From Usnea hakonensis (lineage: Eukaryota; Ascomycota; Lecanoromycetes; Lecanorales; Parmeliaceae), in assembly GCA_013423325.1 (NCBI GenBank), contig BLJB01000039.1, positions 248,001-312,000 of the forward strand: DNA of 64,000 nt, written 5' to 3'. The position numbers were made by a program, and so were the translations under genes. The notes under the pieces were generated by a model that was given only the letters and a program-made list of their open reading frames with translations, was not told the origin of the DNA and ran no database searches. Below, in pieces: positions 13,201 to 23,786 of this stretch. Within the stretch, counting starts at the first letter, position 1. Every line of letters begins with the position of its first letter.

Positions 13201-13505
13201 CCTCCGGAAAGACTCCTCAAATCCCTGACATTTCTCGCGTGTGAGGAGAATTTGCAGTTGTGGAGCTCGGTTAAAAGTCTGCCTTACACTTTAGACCTTA
13301 CATTCTAGACAGCGTCTCGTCACAACCTATTCTTCCTCCCGCATCCTCTCAGCTTCATTCACAAACCCTTCGCTTGTGTGAATCAGCAAGAGTGCGGTTG
13401 CTGGCTTCTTGTGTAGCTCGATGGTGGAAAGCTGTGCTGTTCCTTGAGTCAAATCTCTACAGGCTCTATAAATCATCCTGTACAACCCCATGCCCGCAGT
13501 CGAAA
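10204..13505. other. Long gene-free stretch upstream of the homeobox gene
   Basis: About 3.3 kb without a supportable gene. Open frames are short, start at arbitrary codons and lack exon-like composition. The stretch includes the THOC1 3' region and probably a long promoter and 5' leader of the homeobox factor; long regulatory regions are common for developmental regulators. The part from about 13300 to 13500 is pyrimidine-rich, as in a fungal promoter/5' UTR. No RNA gene was recognised. Confidence 0.55.
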
Positions 13506-15477
13506 ATGGACCATCAAGCTACTTTGTTCGACCGGGAATGTGCAACCAACCTTCCGTCGCCGCCCGTATCGCCTTCCATGTATGCTTATCCCCCATCACA
13601 TGGAGACCATGGCAAATACATTACTAGACTCGCATCTCGCCACTTCTTACCCGCACCTTCCAATCTTGCAATCTTCAGATCAGCAGAGAGCGTACAACAA
13701 GCCTCCGACACCAGAGCCTCAACTTCACAGGATCAAGTGAGCCCACCGCGCGATGAACAGACCCCACCTCAATTGACAAATCTACATCATAACACCGCAG
13801 CTGCAGAACCCAGCTCTAAGAGCCCCAACATGAGGGTTCCCCAGTTACCCTCACCTGATGAAGAATCAGATCATTTGCAAAAGGAGACTTTTCCTGTGCA
13901 AAGGCCTGGGCGAGCTTTTAGCACGGCCTCTTATCCTACGCCGCAGCTAGTGTTGACCGAACCAGAACATCAGTCTGATGGTGATGAGTTGTATACAGGC
14001 TCTGAAGAGGAGGACGATGTCGGGGGGAGGCAGGAGGCTGTCAAATCGGGCGCAGAGCGGTTGGCGGAAAAACGTAAGATGAAGCGCTTTAGGTCAGCAC
14101 GAACACTTTCTCACCTTCGTATGGTCATTAATGAGACGTATAGATTGACGCACGCTCAAACCCGATACCTCATGAGTGAATTTTCTCGTCAAGCACATCC
14201 TGACGCAGCGCAGCGAGAGAGGCTATCACGAGACATTCCAGGATTGAATGCTCGTCAAGTACAAGTTTGGTTCCAGAATAGGTATAACAGTACTGAGCTC
14301 TTTATGCCTGATAAAAATACTGATGACCGATCGCAGGCGGGCAAAGCTCAAGCGACTGACGACAGATGATCAAGAGCGGATGAGGAGGTCGAGAGCTCTT
14401 CCTGAGAATTTTGACTTCAGCCAAACATTACAACCACACCTCAGAGAAGCTCGACCCTCGTATGGATCTGTTTTGACAGAGCCATTGATGCTGGGGGTCA
14501 ACATGAGTCAAAGGCCTAGTCTGAGACTTGGGACAGGCTACTTGAGTACGGGAGCAAGCAGCATGAATACTTTTTTCAGCAACAACGCGCCATCGCCTGT
14601 CTCTGCGACAGGCTCAACAAACCCATCTCCGGTCTCTTCAATTAACGAAGGATCTGATCGTTCAGGTCCCTGTTTCTCGGCGACACACTCCCCGGTCGGG
14701 CCCGGTCCCCAATTCACAAATCCGTTTGGGCGCTCTCACAGTTTGTCGGTAGGGTCTGCTGCTTTTCGGCGCCAAGGTCGATCCCTTGGCGAGAACAGCA
14801 TAATGGGACTTGGTGGCCAGCCCTTTTCGACAACCTCGCCATCGAATCCATCTCTTGCTGATAAGACCTGTGGATATGCGAATTTACCACCCTTACAATT
14901 TACCAGATCTCCAACTCAGACGCGAGACAGCCAGCGTTTCGGCAAAGCTCATGCTACTGAAGGCTTCTCACGTGAGAGTGACCTAGTGATGAATCAACAT
15001 TACATATCACCTCTCTCTTCGCCGAGTAACCTATCACCACTATCATACGATCAGTCCCAGATGCCTTACCCATCGGGCTATGAGTATCGTCCAGCGCCCT
15101 ACTACCAGAGCCCAGACAGCAGTTTCTGGCAAGGGGGTCAGATGAGCACCCAGAAGTACCATTACGGATCGTCGTCACAGCACCATGAGACAAGCGAGCA
15201 ACGACCGGGGAGTCGGCAGTCGCAGACTTCATTGTCGCATGATGCTTCAGTCACCAGGTATGATCAACGTTCCCACAGCCATAGCGGGCACTACCCGAGC
15301 AAGATCAATTCACCAGCTGGGGAAATGGCCAGCGAGTCCAATGCCGACACTCAACCGAGAATCACTGTCAGAGAAGGTAGTGAAAATGGTCTTGCCCCAC
15401 AGCCAGCAAACAGTGGTCGGCCGAGAGCGAGATCGGACACATATCCCAATTCCACGTACTACGCGGTTCGACCATGA
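13506..15477 (+). CDS. Homeobox transcription factor
   Basis: Two exons (13506-14281 and 14337-15477) give 638 residues. The homeodomain lies at about residues 205-265. It has a typical helix 1-2 region (TRYLMSEFSRQAHPDAAQRE) and a third helix with QVQVWFQNRRAKLKRL, where W, F, N and R occupy the canonical DNA-contact positions. Upstream is a proline/serine-rich region with acidic patches (GSEEEDDVGG). Downstream is a long Ser/Pro/Gln-rich, probably disordered tail with repeated NPSPVS-like motifs, typical of an activation or regulatory region. The 55 bp intron cuts the recognition helix after WFQNR; retention would give a short off-frame tail and a truncated protein. The ATG at 13506 is the first good one in frame. 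Fungal homeobox factors control conidiation, appressoria and sexual development; the exact orthologue is not assigned. The nucleus is the expected location. Confidence 0.9.
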
Positions 15478-16916
15478 TTCATGGGCGAGTCTAAAGAATG
15501 AGGACCTGATTCAGGTTGAAGTTATGATGGATAAGATTTGATTTGATCTTTTTTGATTTGTTGCTTCGGAAATTTCGTCGTTGGTGCACATTATTAAGGT
15601 TGCACCGTCCCACAATCGAGACGGTTAGTTTCAACTTTGACGCTATCCAGAGACCTTGGTTTCGGATCTACCTCAAACTTCAATCTCCTTTTACTTTTGT
15701 TAAAATACCTTTTACTTTTGTTAGAATGTAAATATTTTTCGGCAATTCTTACTCACCTAGTCTTTCGTACATACTTGCACGTCACTCTTACATGTTGTGG
15801 AAAAATTGGAACAAAGGTTCGAGTAGACCCTAAGATATGAGTATCTCTTACCGTACCTTACCTTAGGTCACCGCCTACCATTTTGTCAACGGTAATAATA
15901 TGTTTTTGACATGGGATGCGGCTAGCGCTTTAGACGGTCCGTTGCCTTAAGGTAGAGGTCAGAGCTCCCTTTACCATCCCGAAAACTGAGGAACTAGATG
16001 TTGTCCCATTTCCTAATCGCGCCACGCACTCAGGGATACCAGTTCAATCACATACTCTTTTTCATTACGTCCCACGAGCACGCCCATCATCACCATGGCA
16101 AATTTCCGCTGTTGCGTAGCCGAGCCCTGCCGGACCTCTGTTACAGAACAGACCTCTTTGATTTGTCGCTGATACCAGGCTGCTATTATCCTCGGTCCCT
16201 TGGCCTTGTATTCGTGCTCAGAGACAGGATATCATCAGTCCTACGGCTCTCTTTTTCCAAGCAATTCCACTGATTCTTCCCTAAGATCAATTTTTTAATT
16301 GTCAAGTGGTCTCTTGCCTTCATTTTCTTGTCTGTTTGTGACATCTGAGCGAATATTGCGACAGATGTTGCGGTTCTATGTGCAGACATTTGTGATTGAA
16401 AGATTCAGTGTTATAAATGATAAACATTGGAGCTTACCTGCCTGGCCGCATTTCCAGCCAGCACAATGCCGATAGTCTGGGCATCTTTCTTTTTTCCTTC
16501 ATTACGATATGGTGGCAGGCTGATGTCGTCTCAATACATTCCCAAAGGTTCAGCTTCAAAGTTCTACGCCTAAGGTGGGCGTATAGATTATCATACATCT
16601 CATCGGCATGGCTTAGACTGAATCTTCTTATCGACTTCCCTAACTATAACGCAAACATCTTTCAAGACATATCACATCGATCGCCTACACGCTGGACTTT
16701 TCGTGGTAGATGAAATCCACGATACTCGGAGACCTCGCGTCGGCCCATGGAAGTTCGCTGAGTTGATGAAGGACGATAGGCCTGACCTCTCAAATACCTC
16801 AATTCATGCCCCCGACATCTTTTCAACATAATACCAGGACTTACTCCCAACTCCATCCGTGTGACATTCGCATGTGGAATTTCCTACGAAAGTTTGACGT
16901 TTCATCAGCATAGAGA
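15478..16916. other. Intergenic, nothing recognised
   Basis: Contains the homeobox 3' UTR and then about 1.3 kb without a supported gene. The part from about 15650 to 15730 contains a short direct repeat of a CCTTTTACTTTTGTTA-like sequence (two copies near 15689 and 15708). Confidence 0.5.
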
Positions 16917-18124
16917 ATGGCATCAGAATCTACGCTCTACTCAATGCGGCTAACTTTTGCAGCTCAATGCGAGAGAAATGTTGACCTCAAAATGGATTAC
17001 TTCCAGGTAGAAACTCGGCGGATCACGGTTGTCAAAGATCCAGAGATCTTAGACCTTCCTGATCCGCCTATACCATCTTATACTCAATTCACCGAGAAAC
17101 TACAAGAAGGTTATATTTTCTTTTCTTAACAAGATCAGTAAGTCTATATATCACACTATTTAACTGAAACTTTAACAACCAAACTACATTCCCTTGCACT
17201 ACAATGCCAGAAAAATCCGCGAGCTCATAATGGAACTTTACTCTCCCCCAATAGCGCTGCCGATTAGGGTTGTCAAAGATCCAGAAACATCTTACCACTA
17301 TGATTTATATAAAGACCAACGGGAGAAAAGCCGCAAGAAGTTTTGGGAGAGCTACGAGCGTCCTTTAGCAGTGTCACGAGGGTGGAGATGTGGTTTTCAT
17401 TTGTGGCTCCTGGAATATATCACTATGCGAGCTTTCAGCTCAAGCTATCCAACGATGAATCCAATCAGGATACACATGGATAATAGCGAATGACTCGCCA
17501 TCGCCGGCCAAGACTGATAGGTTACATGGTGCAGACTTGGGTTTTTTGCTCGGTTTCTTTTTCTCCTTTCAAGTCTGTTTTTTTGGACTTGGCTTGATGA
17601 GGTGTCTTGTTCTGCGGACTGATGATCTTTTTTGGATGATTCCGTATCATTTCCCTATGGGACCTGCTCACAGAATCTTTTGTTCCAGAGCAGGTTATTG
17701 CTGGTATCGGTCTCATATTTGGTATCATCTTTATGGTTCAGATGAGGCATTCTTGACGTGGAGAGACTGCGGGTACTCATTCGACAGAAGGATGGCTGAG
17801 CGTAAGAATAATTCGAGAAAGCTATGAAGTCTATTCCCATATTTACTTCTAGAATTTTTGACTGACTTGAATTCTCTTCCCCTCGTGAACCTCACAGTCC
17901 GCTTGCTCTTTCACCAAGCTAAGTTAGGTGGTAAAGTCTATCCGTACTACTTTCCTTCCTATAAAAAGAGGACGCAAATGTATACCTTGAGGAAATTGAA
18001 TGGGCCTACGAGCAAGAGTGCCAAAGCAAGGAGCTTGTTGAGAAGGACAGCAAGTTCGATTATTGTGACAAGATGCATAGGATCCTTTTTTCGACAAAAC
18101 ATCCAAGATGACGCCTATGCATGA
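16917..18124 (+). pseudogene. Decayed orphan coding region with an internal tandem duplication
   Basis: Several coding-like pieces in different frames: 16917-17129, 17194-17493, about 17660-17750 (a hydrophobic run VIAGIGLIFGIIFMVQM) and about 17967-18110 (a charged run including LEEIEWAYEQECQSKELVEK). Two of them share the motif VVKDPE, coded by an 18-base stretch identical at about 17027 and 17270. The bases before each copy also align (coding NAREM and NARKI), so the two copies descend from one duplicated exon. Stops and frame changes separate the parts. I recognise no family. Either a multi-exon orphan gene or a decaying one; decay seems likelier because no consistent splice chain was found. 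Confidence 0.35.
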
Positions 18125-18606
18125 GATGGTACTTTAACTTTGCCTATGAGACAAAGTAAAGTTGGGAATCGCTGAAGTCAATTCCTTTTCGCCCGTGAGA
18201 TCAGGGTAGAAGATATATATATAAAGAAATATGAGCTGGATAGTAAGCTAGCAACCCTCCGGCAAACGTCCGCAACCTTCCCTCCGCCCATCGCATATTT
18301 AGGACTAGGGGGCAGCTGAAAACCCTTACAAAAACTTTTGACAAGCGCCTTCAAGACTTTTACATTCACTTGAATCCAACCATAACAATGGTAGCAACAC
18401 CAAGGTTCATTATCGTCATCACCATGCTACAATAGCACCAGAAGACGATAACAAGATCCTTACCAGACGTACTGTCACCAAATCTCAATTCCATCGACTT
18501 TTCCATCAATTCCATTGACTTTTCCATCGATTCCATCCTAGTAAATATCCTAGGAACTCGTTCCAGGGCTCCATCACGGAAATCCGTCACTGCTTCCTAG
18601 CAAACG

Positions 18607-20567
18607 TCTCAGAAAGACATCACCCTGGCTGCTACTGTATCCATCCCAGTAGACGAAGTCATTCTACAACTGCCCCAGGAAGCTGTACAGTTGGCCTTCC
18701 AAATTGACGAATTTATCAAGACCGGGCACGCCTACCTCAAATCGCTCAAGCCAGCAACTGAGCACCTAGCCCACTACATTTCCACCCATACCCTCAGACC
18801 TCCGACACTACCAAGGCGTGTATCAATCTCCTCTTAGTCGAAAGGGAAGTCCAGAGCTAGGTCGACTTCTTTAGGACTTGACGAGTGCATTTGGCCTTCT
18901 GACTGGTCTATTAACAAGTCGGCATTCCACAAGTCTCTAAAGAAATTTGAGGAATTTACACTACCTCTCGCGGAGCTTCTGTTACCTCCTTCTACCGGCA
19001 ATACTCCTACTTCGACAAGGAGCGAAAGTCCTCAGCACGAGAGTCCTCAGCGGGATCAATCCTCCCAATCAGCCTCCGATCACCTAACGACGTCTTCAGG
19101 ATCTTCCGCAGCTCATAGATCTACCAGGGATACATCTGCTTCAGAAGCAATCTATAATTACCCTATCGATCCCAGCAATCAAATGGATCCAAATGGAATC
19201 CAAGGAATGCTGGCCAATCCGCAAATTCAGGCTATCATTGCCGCCACTGCTACCGCTGTGGTGGCGCAGTACCGTCGTGACAATCCTACCCAGGAAGGCC
19301 GACAGGGACCACCAGGAGCTGGGGACATGAGAACAAAGTCTGGTATGACATTGACGACCTCCAGGAGTGTCTGGAGTTGGTGAGTGAGTATGAAGCACGT
19401 ACAGCAAGCAGAATGATTCCTAAGCCAACTGCCACCACCACTGTTTCTACCAAACGAGCTTCTGGAGCCATTATTCCGACTTCCCAAGCTCTCGTTAGAA
19501 AAGGACGTCCTAGGAAGGCTGCGTAATAGTCTTTGACTACCAGGCAGGACCGTTGGAGCAAACATGGTATTCATCCATGACCGCTCTGGCCTTCTCCCAA
19601 AGAGTTGCGATTTCCGGGATCCACAAGGTGACAATCGGTACTGGAACGTTGTGCTGCTAGAAATCCAGGATTAGTTCCAGCTTTGAAGTGCTGGAATGAT
19701 GCGCTATTGCTAGGAATCGATGAGTCGACTTTGCTTGCATGTCTTGAGCATCCGTATTGGCGAGTCCGGATCGGATTTCCAGATCGGACGGTTTGCTACT
19801 GATCTTTCTACCTTTTTCGACTTTGCTTCCTGCTTTCATCGACACCCACCACGGCCTTTCAGCGTTTTTCTACCCGATCCGGCCTGGCCTAAGAGCCCGA
19901 TTCTCTCACGGTGGAGATCAAAAAGCTCGAAGTCCTGTTAGAAATGTAGGATACTTTGACTGGAGTTCTAGACGTCATGCAGTACAATGTAGGTAAACTC
20001 GCGTGCACTGTGCGCTCTCCTCGTAATTAGTGTATGTTAAACATGGCGTATTAGGCTCGCCTTCCAAATTTGGACACCCCCCGAACCCATCGCCACCTCC
20101 TTTGCCTCCTAGAGGCGATTCTGCCGACGGTATGCCTGCCTCTCCTGGGTCAGAAGACGAGAGTACACCGCCACCTCCCGGGTCAACCGACGACGATGAT
20201 GAGGGTGCAGATGAGCATCCAAATGAGGATCCTGACGAGGATCCCAACGAAGAGGACAACAGGGAAAGTATTGCAGATTGCGACGGAAAATGGTCTTACA
20301 AACCGGCAGGTTGCTAATTTGATAGATCCATCCGTTTCGACTATTCGCAACCTTGATTGTTACCCTCCCAGCTTAATGTCAGTCCTAGGAACCAACATGT
20401 ATACCAGCTATAGGACCGTCCGCGAAACATATACGAGCGCCTATTTTGCAAGCTACGGGTACCACGCAAAAGGGACGCCAGAGCGCGCGCAAACATTATG
20501 GCAATCCATGATATCCAAAGCTCCACCAACTTGCTCGTGGGCCGGCAGAGGTTTTAGTACCCTCTGA
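18607..20567 (+). mobile_element. Possible decayed retroelement gag-like remnant
   Basis: A chain of coding-like blocks broken by stops and frame changes: 18607-18838, 18869-19320 (Ser/Gln-rich, then PNGIQGMLANPQIQAIIAAT and a GPPGAG stretch), 19326-19526 (ending RKGRPRKAA), and 20030-20317 with a Pro/Gly/acid-rich low-complexity run (PPPPGSTDDDDEG). The mix of a Gln/Asn-rich N-terminal segment with a collagen-like GPP stretch resembles gag regions of some fungal Ty3/gypsy elements as I know them. No reverse transcriptase, integrase or LTR pair was seen in the window, so the assignment is weak. The break near 19320 looks like a one-base shift, since the reading continues sensibly in the next frame. 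An orphan pseudogene is the alternative. Confidence 0.3.
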
Positions 20568-22051
20568 GTTTGGTAAAACTCTGCTCCTGCAGGTATGGCA
20601 GAATAGTGCCTTCAGACCAGAACAATGAAACGTTCTTTTGTACGAAGGTATAATAAGCGCACATTACACGCAGTAGCGGTTGTCATAGTATTGGGAGAGC
20701 GGATACCGTTTGGTTCTTTTTCTTTCAATTGTCTTTTCAGCTAACAGTCGAAGAGGGATACTCTCTGATAACACGCTCTAAGATGCTAACGAGCTATTCG
20801 TCCAAAGACCAACATTGTCTAGGTCGTCCTCTGACGAAGATGAGATAGGTAACACAGCCACCAAGCCAATCAAGCTTGAGGAGGAAGTCTCAGCTTTCGA
20901 GACATCACTAAAGTTTCACCATGAACAAGATGAAGAGAAGCCACAGTTTTTCCAGGAAGACGTTTACGGCATGCACTTCGAGTCGAGATGAAGAGCAGCA
21001 CATTTATCCTGATAATTGCAAGTATATTCGGAGAGTCATCAACACTTGTGATCTCGTTGCATCTACCTGCCGTTGTCCAAAAGTGTCACTCATTCTCGCT
21101 CCAGAAAGTATCATAGACGTTGGTGAGATGTGAAGAGTCTCGCCCCAGAGTGGCATGGTAAACTTTGAACTGACGATAGTCAATCATAGAGTCCACCCCT
21201 GAGAATGGCTCGGAGCCATCGCCGCGCTCGAGTTACATAGTCGGTCAACTCGTCGAGGACATGAGTACTTATTAAGCTTTGACCTGCGGTTGTCGTCGTA
21301 AAGAGACATCAACTGCGAGTTTCGGTCACCGAACGGCTAAAGATTTCTCGGCAGAGATGCCGATACAAGCGCTAGCACTAAAGTAAAAATACACAGCACT
21401 AAACCTACATTTCACCAGTATCTTCCCCTGACTCGCAAGATCTAATCGGCGTACCTCTGTAATATACACTAGCTTGTAAGATAAGTTCTCCGACTCTAAG
21501 ACTCTGAGGCTGAAAAGCTTATACTTGCTCTTTATGCACTACTGCATATCACCAAACACCAGACTCGAATCAAGTATTTGATATGAAGCTACAGAGTCTA
21601 CCTGTCCGGAAACCGCACCAGACTCTTCGCCATTGGACGCTCATGAACGTCATGACAAGCCCAAAAGACCGGAAGCGGGCATGGCCTGCCCTTCTTACCC
21701 AAAATGTGACTTGATGCAGCAGTCTTTCCTGGACTTGACGTCCCCTTTAGGACAGCTCTAGACATTCAGAGATGCATACATTGTTGAAGATTTGGTGGCC
21801 GGCGTAGCTGATATGCATCCAGCTTGGCAAGATCGAGTCTTTCGAGGTTACACAGTCTAGGTTTCCAGGCAGTAAAAACAGCCTTTGTCATTGCCGAACA
21901 GGACAGAATCAACAGAGTCATAAAGAAGCCAGCGTCCCTTCTGTCTGAAGGCCCAGCTCAGAATTTCTACTTTGCTCCATCCATAATAACCTACCTCGCA
22001 TCCACAGCTTCCACCCGCCTCACATCCTCATCTCCTCTTCATCCACGCAAA
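20568..22051. other. Gene-free accessory stretch
   Basis: No gene supported. A short open frame at 20921-21133 has no family features. The last 200 bp before 22052 are pyrimidine-rich and presumably form the promoter and leader of the secreted SnoaL-like gene. Confidence 0.5.
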
Positions 22052-22750
22052 ATGTATCTCACAACCCTCCTCCCTCTCCTCTCCCTCGCCGTCACAACCC
22101 TCACAGCCACCATCGAGACGCGTAGCTATGGTCCCAAGGAATACTACTCCCTCGGCTGCCCCACAAACACCACCAAACCCTACGCGTCTCAATACGAGCA
22201 AACCAAAGTCCTCAACACCTTCGCCAACGAGGTGTTTGTGAACCAAGAAGTTGCCCTCGGTTACGACACCTATGCCGCTGTGAACTTTATCAACCATGCT
22301 CCCGAGGTCTCCGGTGTAAGTCCACGCCTTCTTCCCTTTCCGTTTCTACCGTGAGACCGTCCCGGGGCATGCATACCAAGAACCCCATCCATTTGTATAT
22401 GTCTCCATCACAAAATCTTCCCAAATACTCTCACACCGTTTCCTCCCCCCCCCCTCCACCCAAAAAGTTTTTACTAACATCCCCCCCCCTCCCCTCAGAA
22501 CGGCACCGCAATCGTAATCCCCTTCCAAACCGCCGAGCTCAAAGGCGGCAGCGTCCAACTCCAACGCGTCTTCGTCGGCACCAACCTCACCGGCACCTCC
22601 TTCGGCACCATCCACTTCCGCGGCAACAGCGTCGCGTACGGCGAGGGCGACATTGCCGGTATCTGGCGGATGATTGGGACGTGTCTGGTCGAGTACTGGG
22701 ATGTGGCGTCGGGGGTGGAGGCGAGTGCGAATCCTATTGCTTACTTCTAG
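22052..22750 (+). CDS. Secreted SnoaL-like (NTF2-fold) protein
   Basis: Two exons (22052-22315 and 22499-22750) give 171 residues. The N-terminus has a clear signal peptide (MYLTTLLPLLSLAVTTLTA, cleavage after about residue 19). There are potential N-glycosylation sites at NTT, NGT and NLT. The fold signature is the alpha+beta pattern NFINHAPEVSG, then VQLQRVFVGTNLTGTSFG, ending in DIAGIWRMIGTCLVEYWDV, as in fungal proteins annotated as predicted SnoaL-like aldol-condensation enzymes. An enzymatic role is not shown by any catalytic residue I can name. The intron (183 bp) is long for this window because it contains C-rich low-complexity DNA. It faces the multicopper oxidase gene convergently across low-complexity DNA. 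Confidence 0.75.
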
Positions 22751-23786
22751 GTGGATAGTGGGATGGGGAAAGGGGGGGGGGAGAGGGTGTAATTGAGGAG
22801 GGGGGGGCTGTTTACTTAATACCTTTTTTTTTTCTTCTTTCCCGTTCAACAAGGGAATTTCCTCTCGAGGATATCACTCACTAGATGAACGCAAATGTAT
22901 CTCATCCAAGAAAAGAAAGACCCCTCCAACCCCTAAATCCAACCCCCAAACCCCAACCCCCCCCATTCCCCATCCCCCACCACCCAAACCCCACCCCGCC
23001 CTCTTCCTCATCCCCACCCTCATCCCCCACCCTCATCCGCCCACCTCGGGAAAAAAAANNCCCCCCCCGGAAAAAAAAAAAAAAAAAGCATGACATAATC
23101 CCCCCCCCCCCTTCTCCCGCCCCTACCTCGGCAAACCCCGTTCGTTTCGTTGACCGAAACGTACATCCCCATCCCATCCCATCGTATGACCCCTACATAC
23201 ATACATACATACATACATACATACAAGCTGCATGCATGCACCATGCACCATGCACAATGCAGCCAAACACCCCCCGGCTCCGCCCCCCGAAAAAAAAAAA
23301 AAAAAAAAAAAAAAAAAAGCANNAAAAAAAAAAAAAAAAAAAAAAAAATTCCGAACACGAGAAACGAAAGCGGTGGAGCGAGCGATGGAACAGTAGGATG
23401 GAAGGAAGGAAGGAAGGAATGTTCCGATCGTAAGATTAGTGCGCGGGGGAGTATGTCGGTGAGCGGATTGGGAAATTGGGGATTTGTTTTTTTGATATGG
23501 AGGATTTTTGATTTTTGCTTTTTGGGGTTGGTAGGGGTGGGGTGGGGTGGGGGATCAATTTTGGATGGATTTAATGATTCATGGAAAAGTCAGAGCTCAG
23601 ATATTAAAGACGATAGTTGGATTCTCAAAAGGTTTGACATTAGATGGATGGATCGCTGTCTTTGCGCTTCATGTATATACCATTACAAAGGTGTGTCAAG
23701 TAGTGTCTATAATCGCCAAGTCTTCATTTCCGCTATTGGCCTTGACTTTCCATGTTCAAACCTCACCAAAGACCAATTACCCTACC
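22751..23786. repeat. Low-complexity G/C/A homopolymer region with two assembly gaps
   Basis: Long G, C and A runs dominate from about 22760 to 23350. Two dinucleotide N gaps sit inside homopolymers (23059-23060 and about 23322-23323), so the sequence is uncertain here. It also contains a TACA microsatellite and a GGAA run at about 23400-23419. Open frames crossing this region are homopolymer artefacts. The last part is the 3' flank of the multicopper oxidase gene. Confidence 0.8.
23194..23224. repeat. TACA tetranucleotide microsatellite
   Basis: About seven to eight perfect TACA units in a row. A likely length-variable marker. Confidence 0.9.

Noticed and set aside
15812..15832. GGTTCGAGTAG, a tRNA B-box-like sequence
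   Set aside because: No A box at the right distance and no cloverleaf could be drawn.
22052..22750. Scytalone dehydratase as identity of the SnoaL-like gene
   Set aside because: The fold class is shared, but the protein is secreted and lacks the family's characteristic sequence, so the melanin-pathway name is not justified.
22885..23433. Long Pro/Lys-rich open frames across both strands
   Set aside because: They run through homopolymers and N gaps; the composition explains them.
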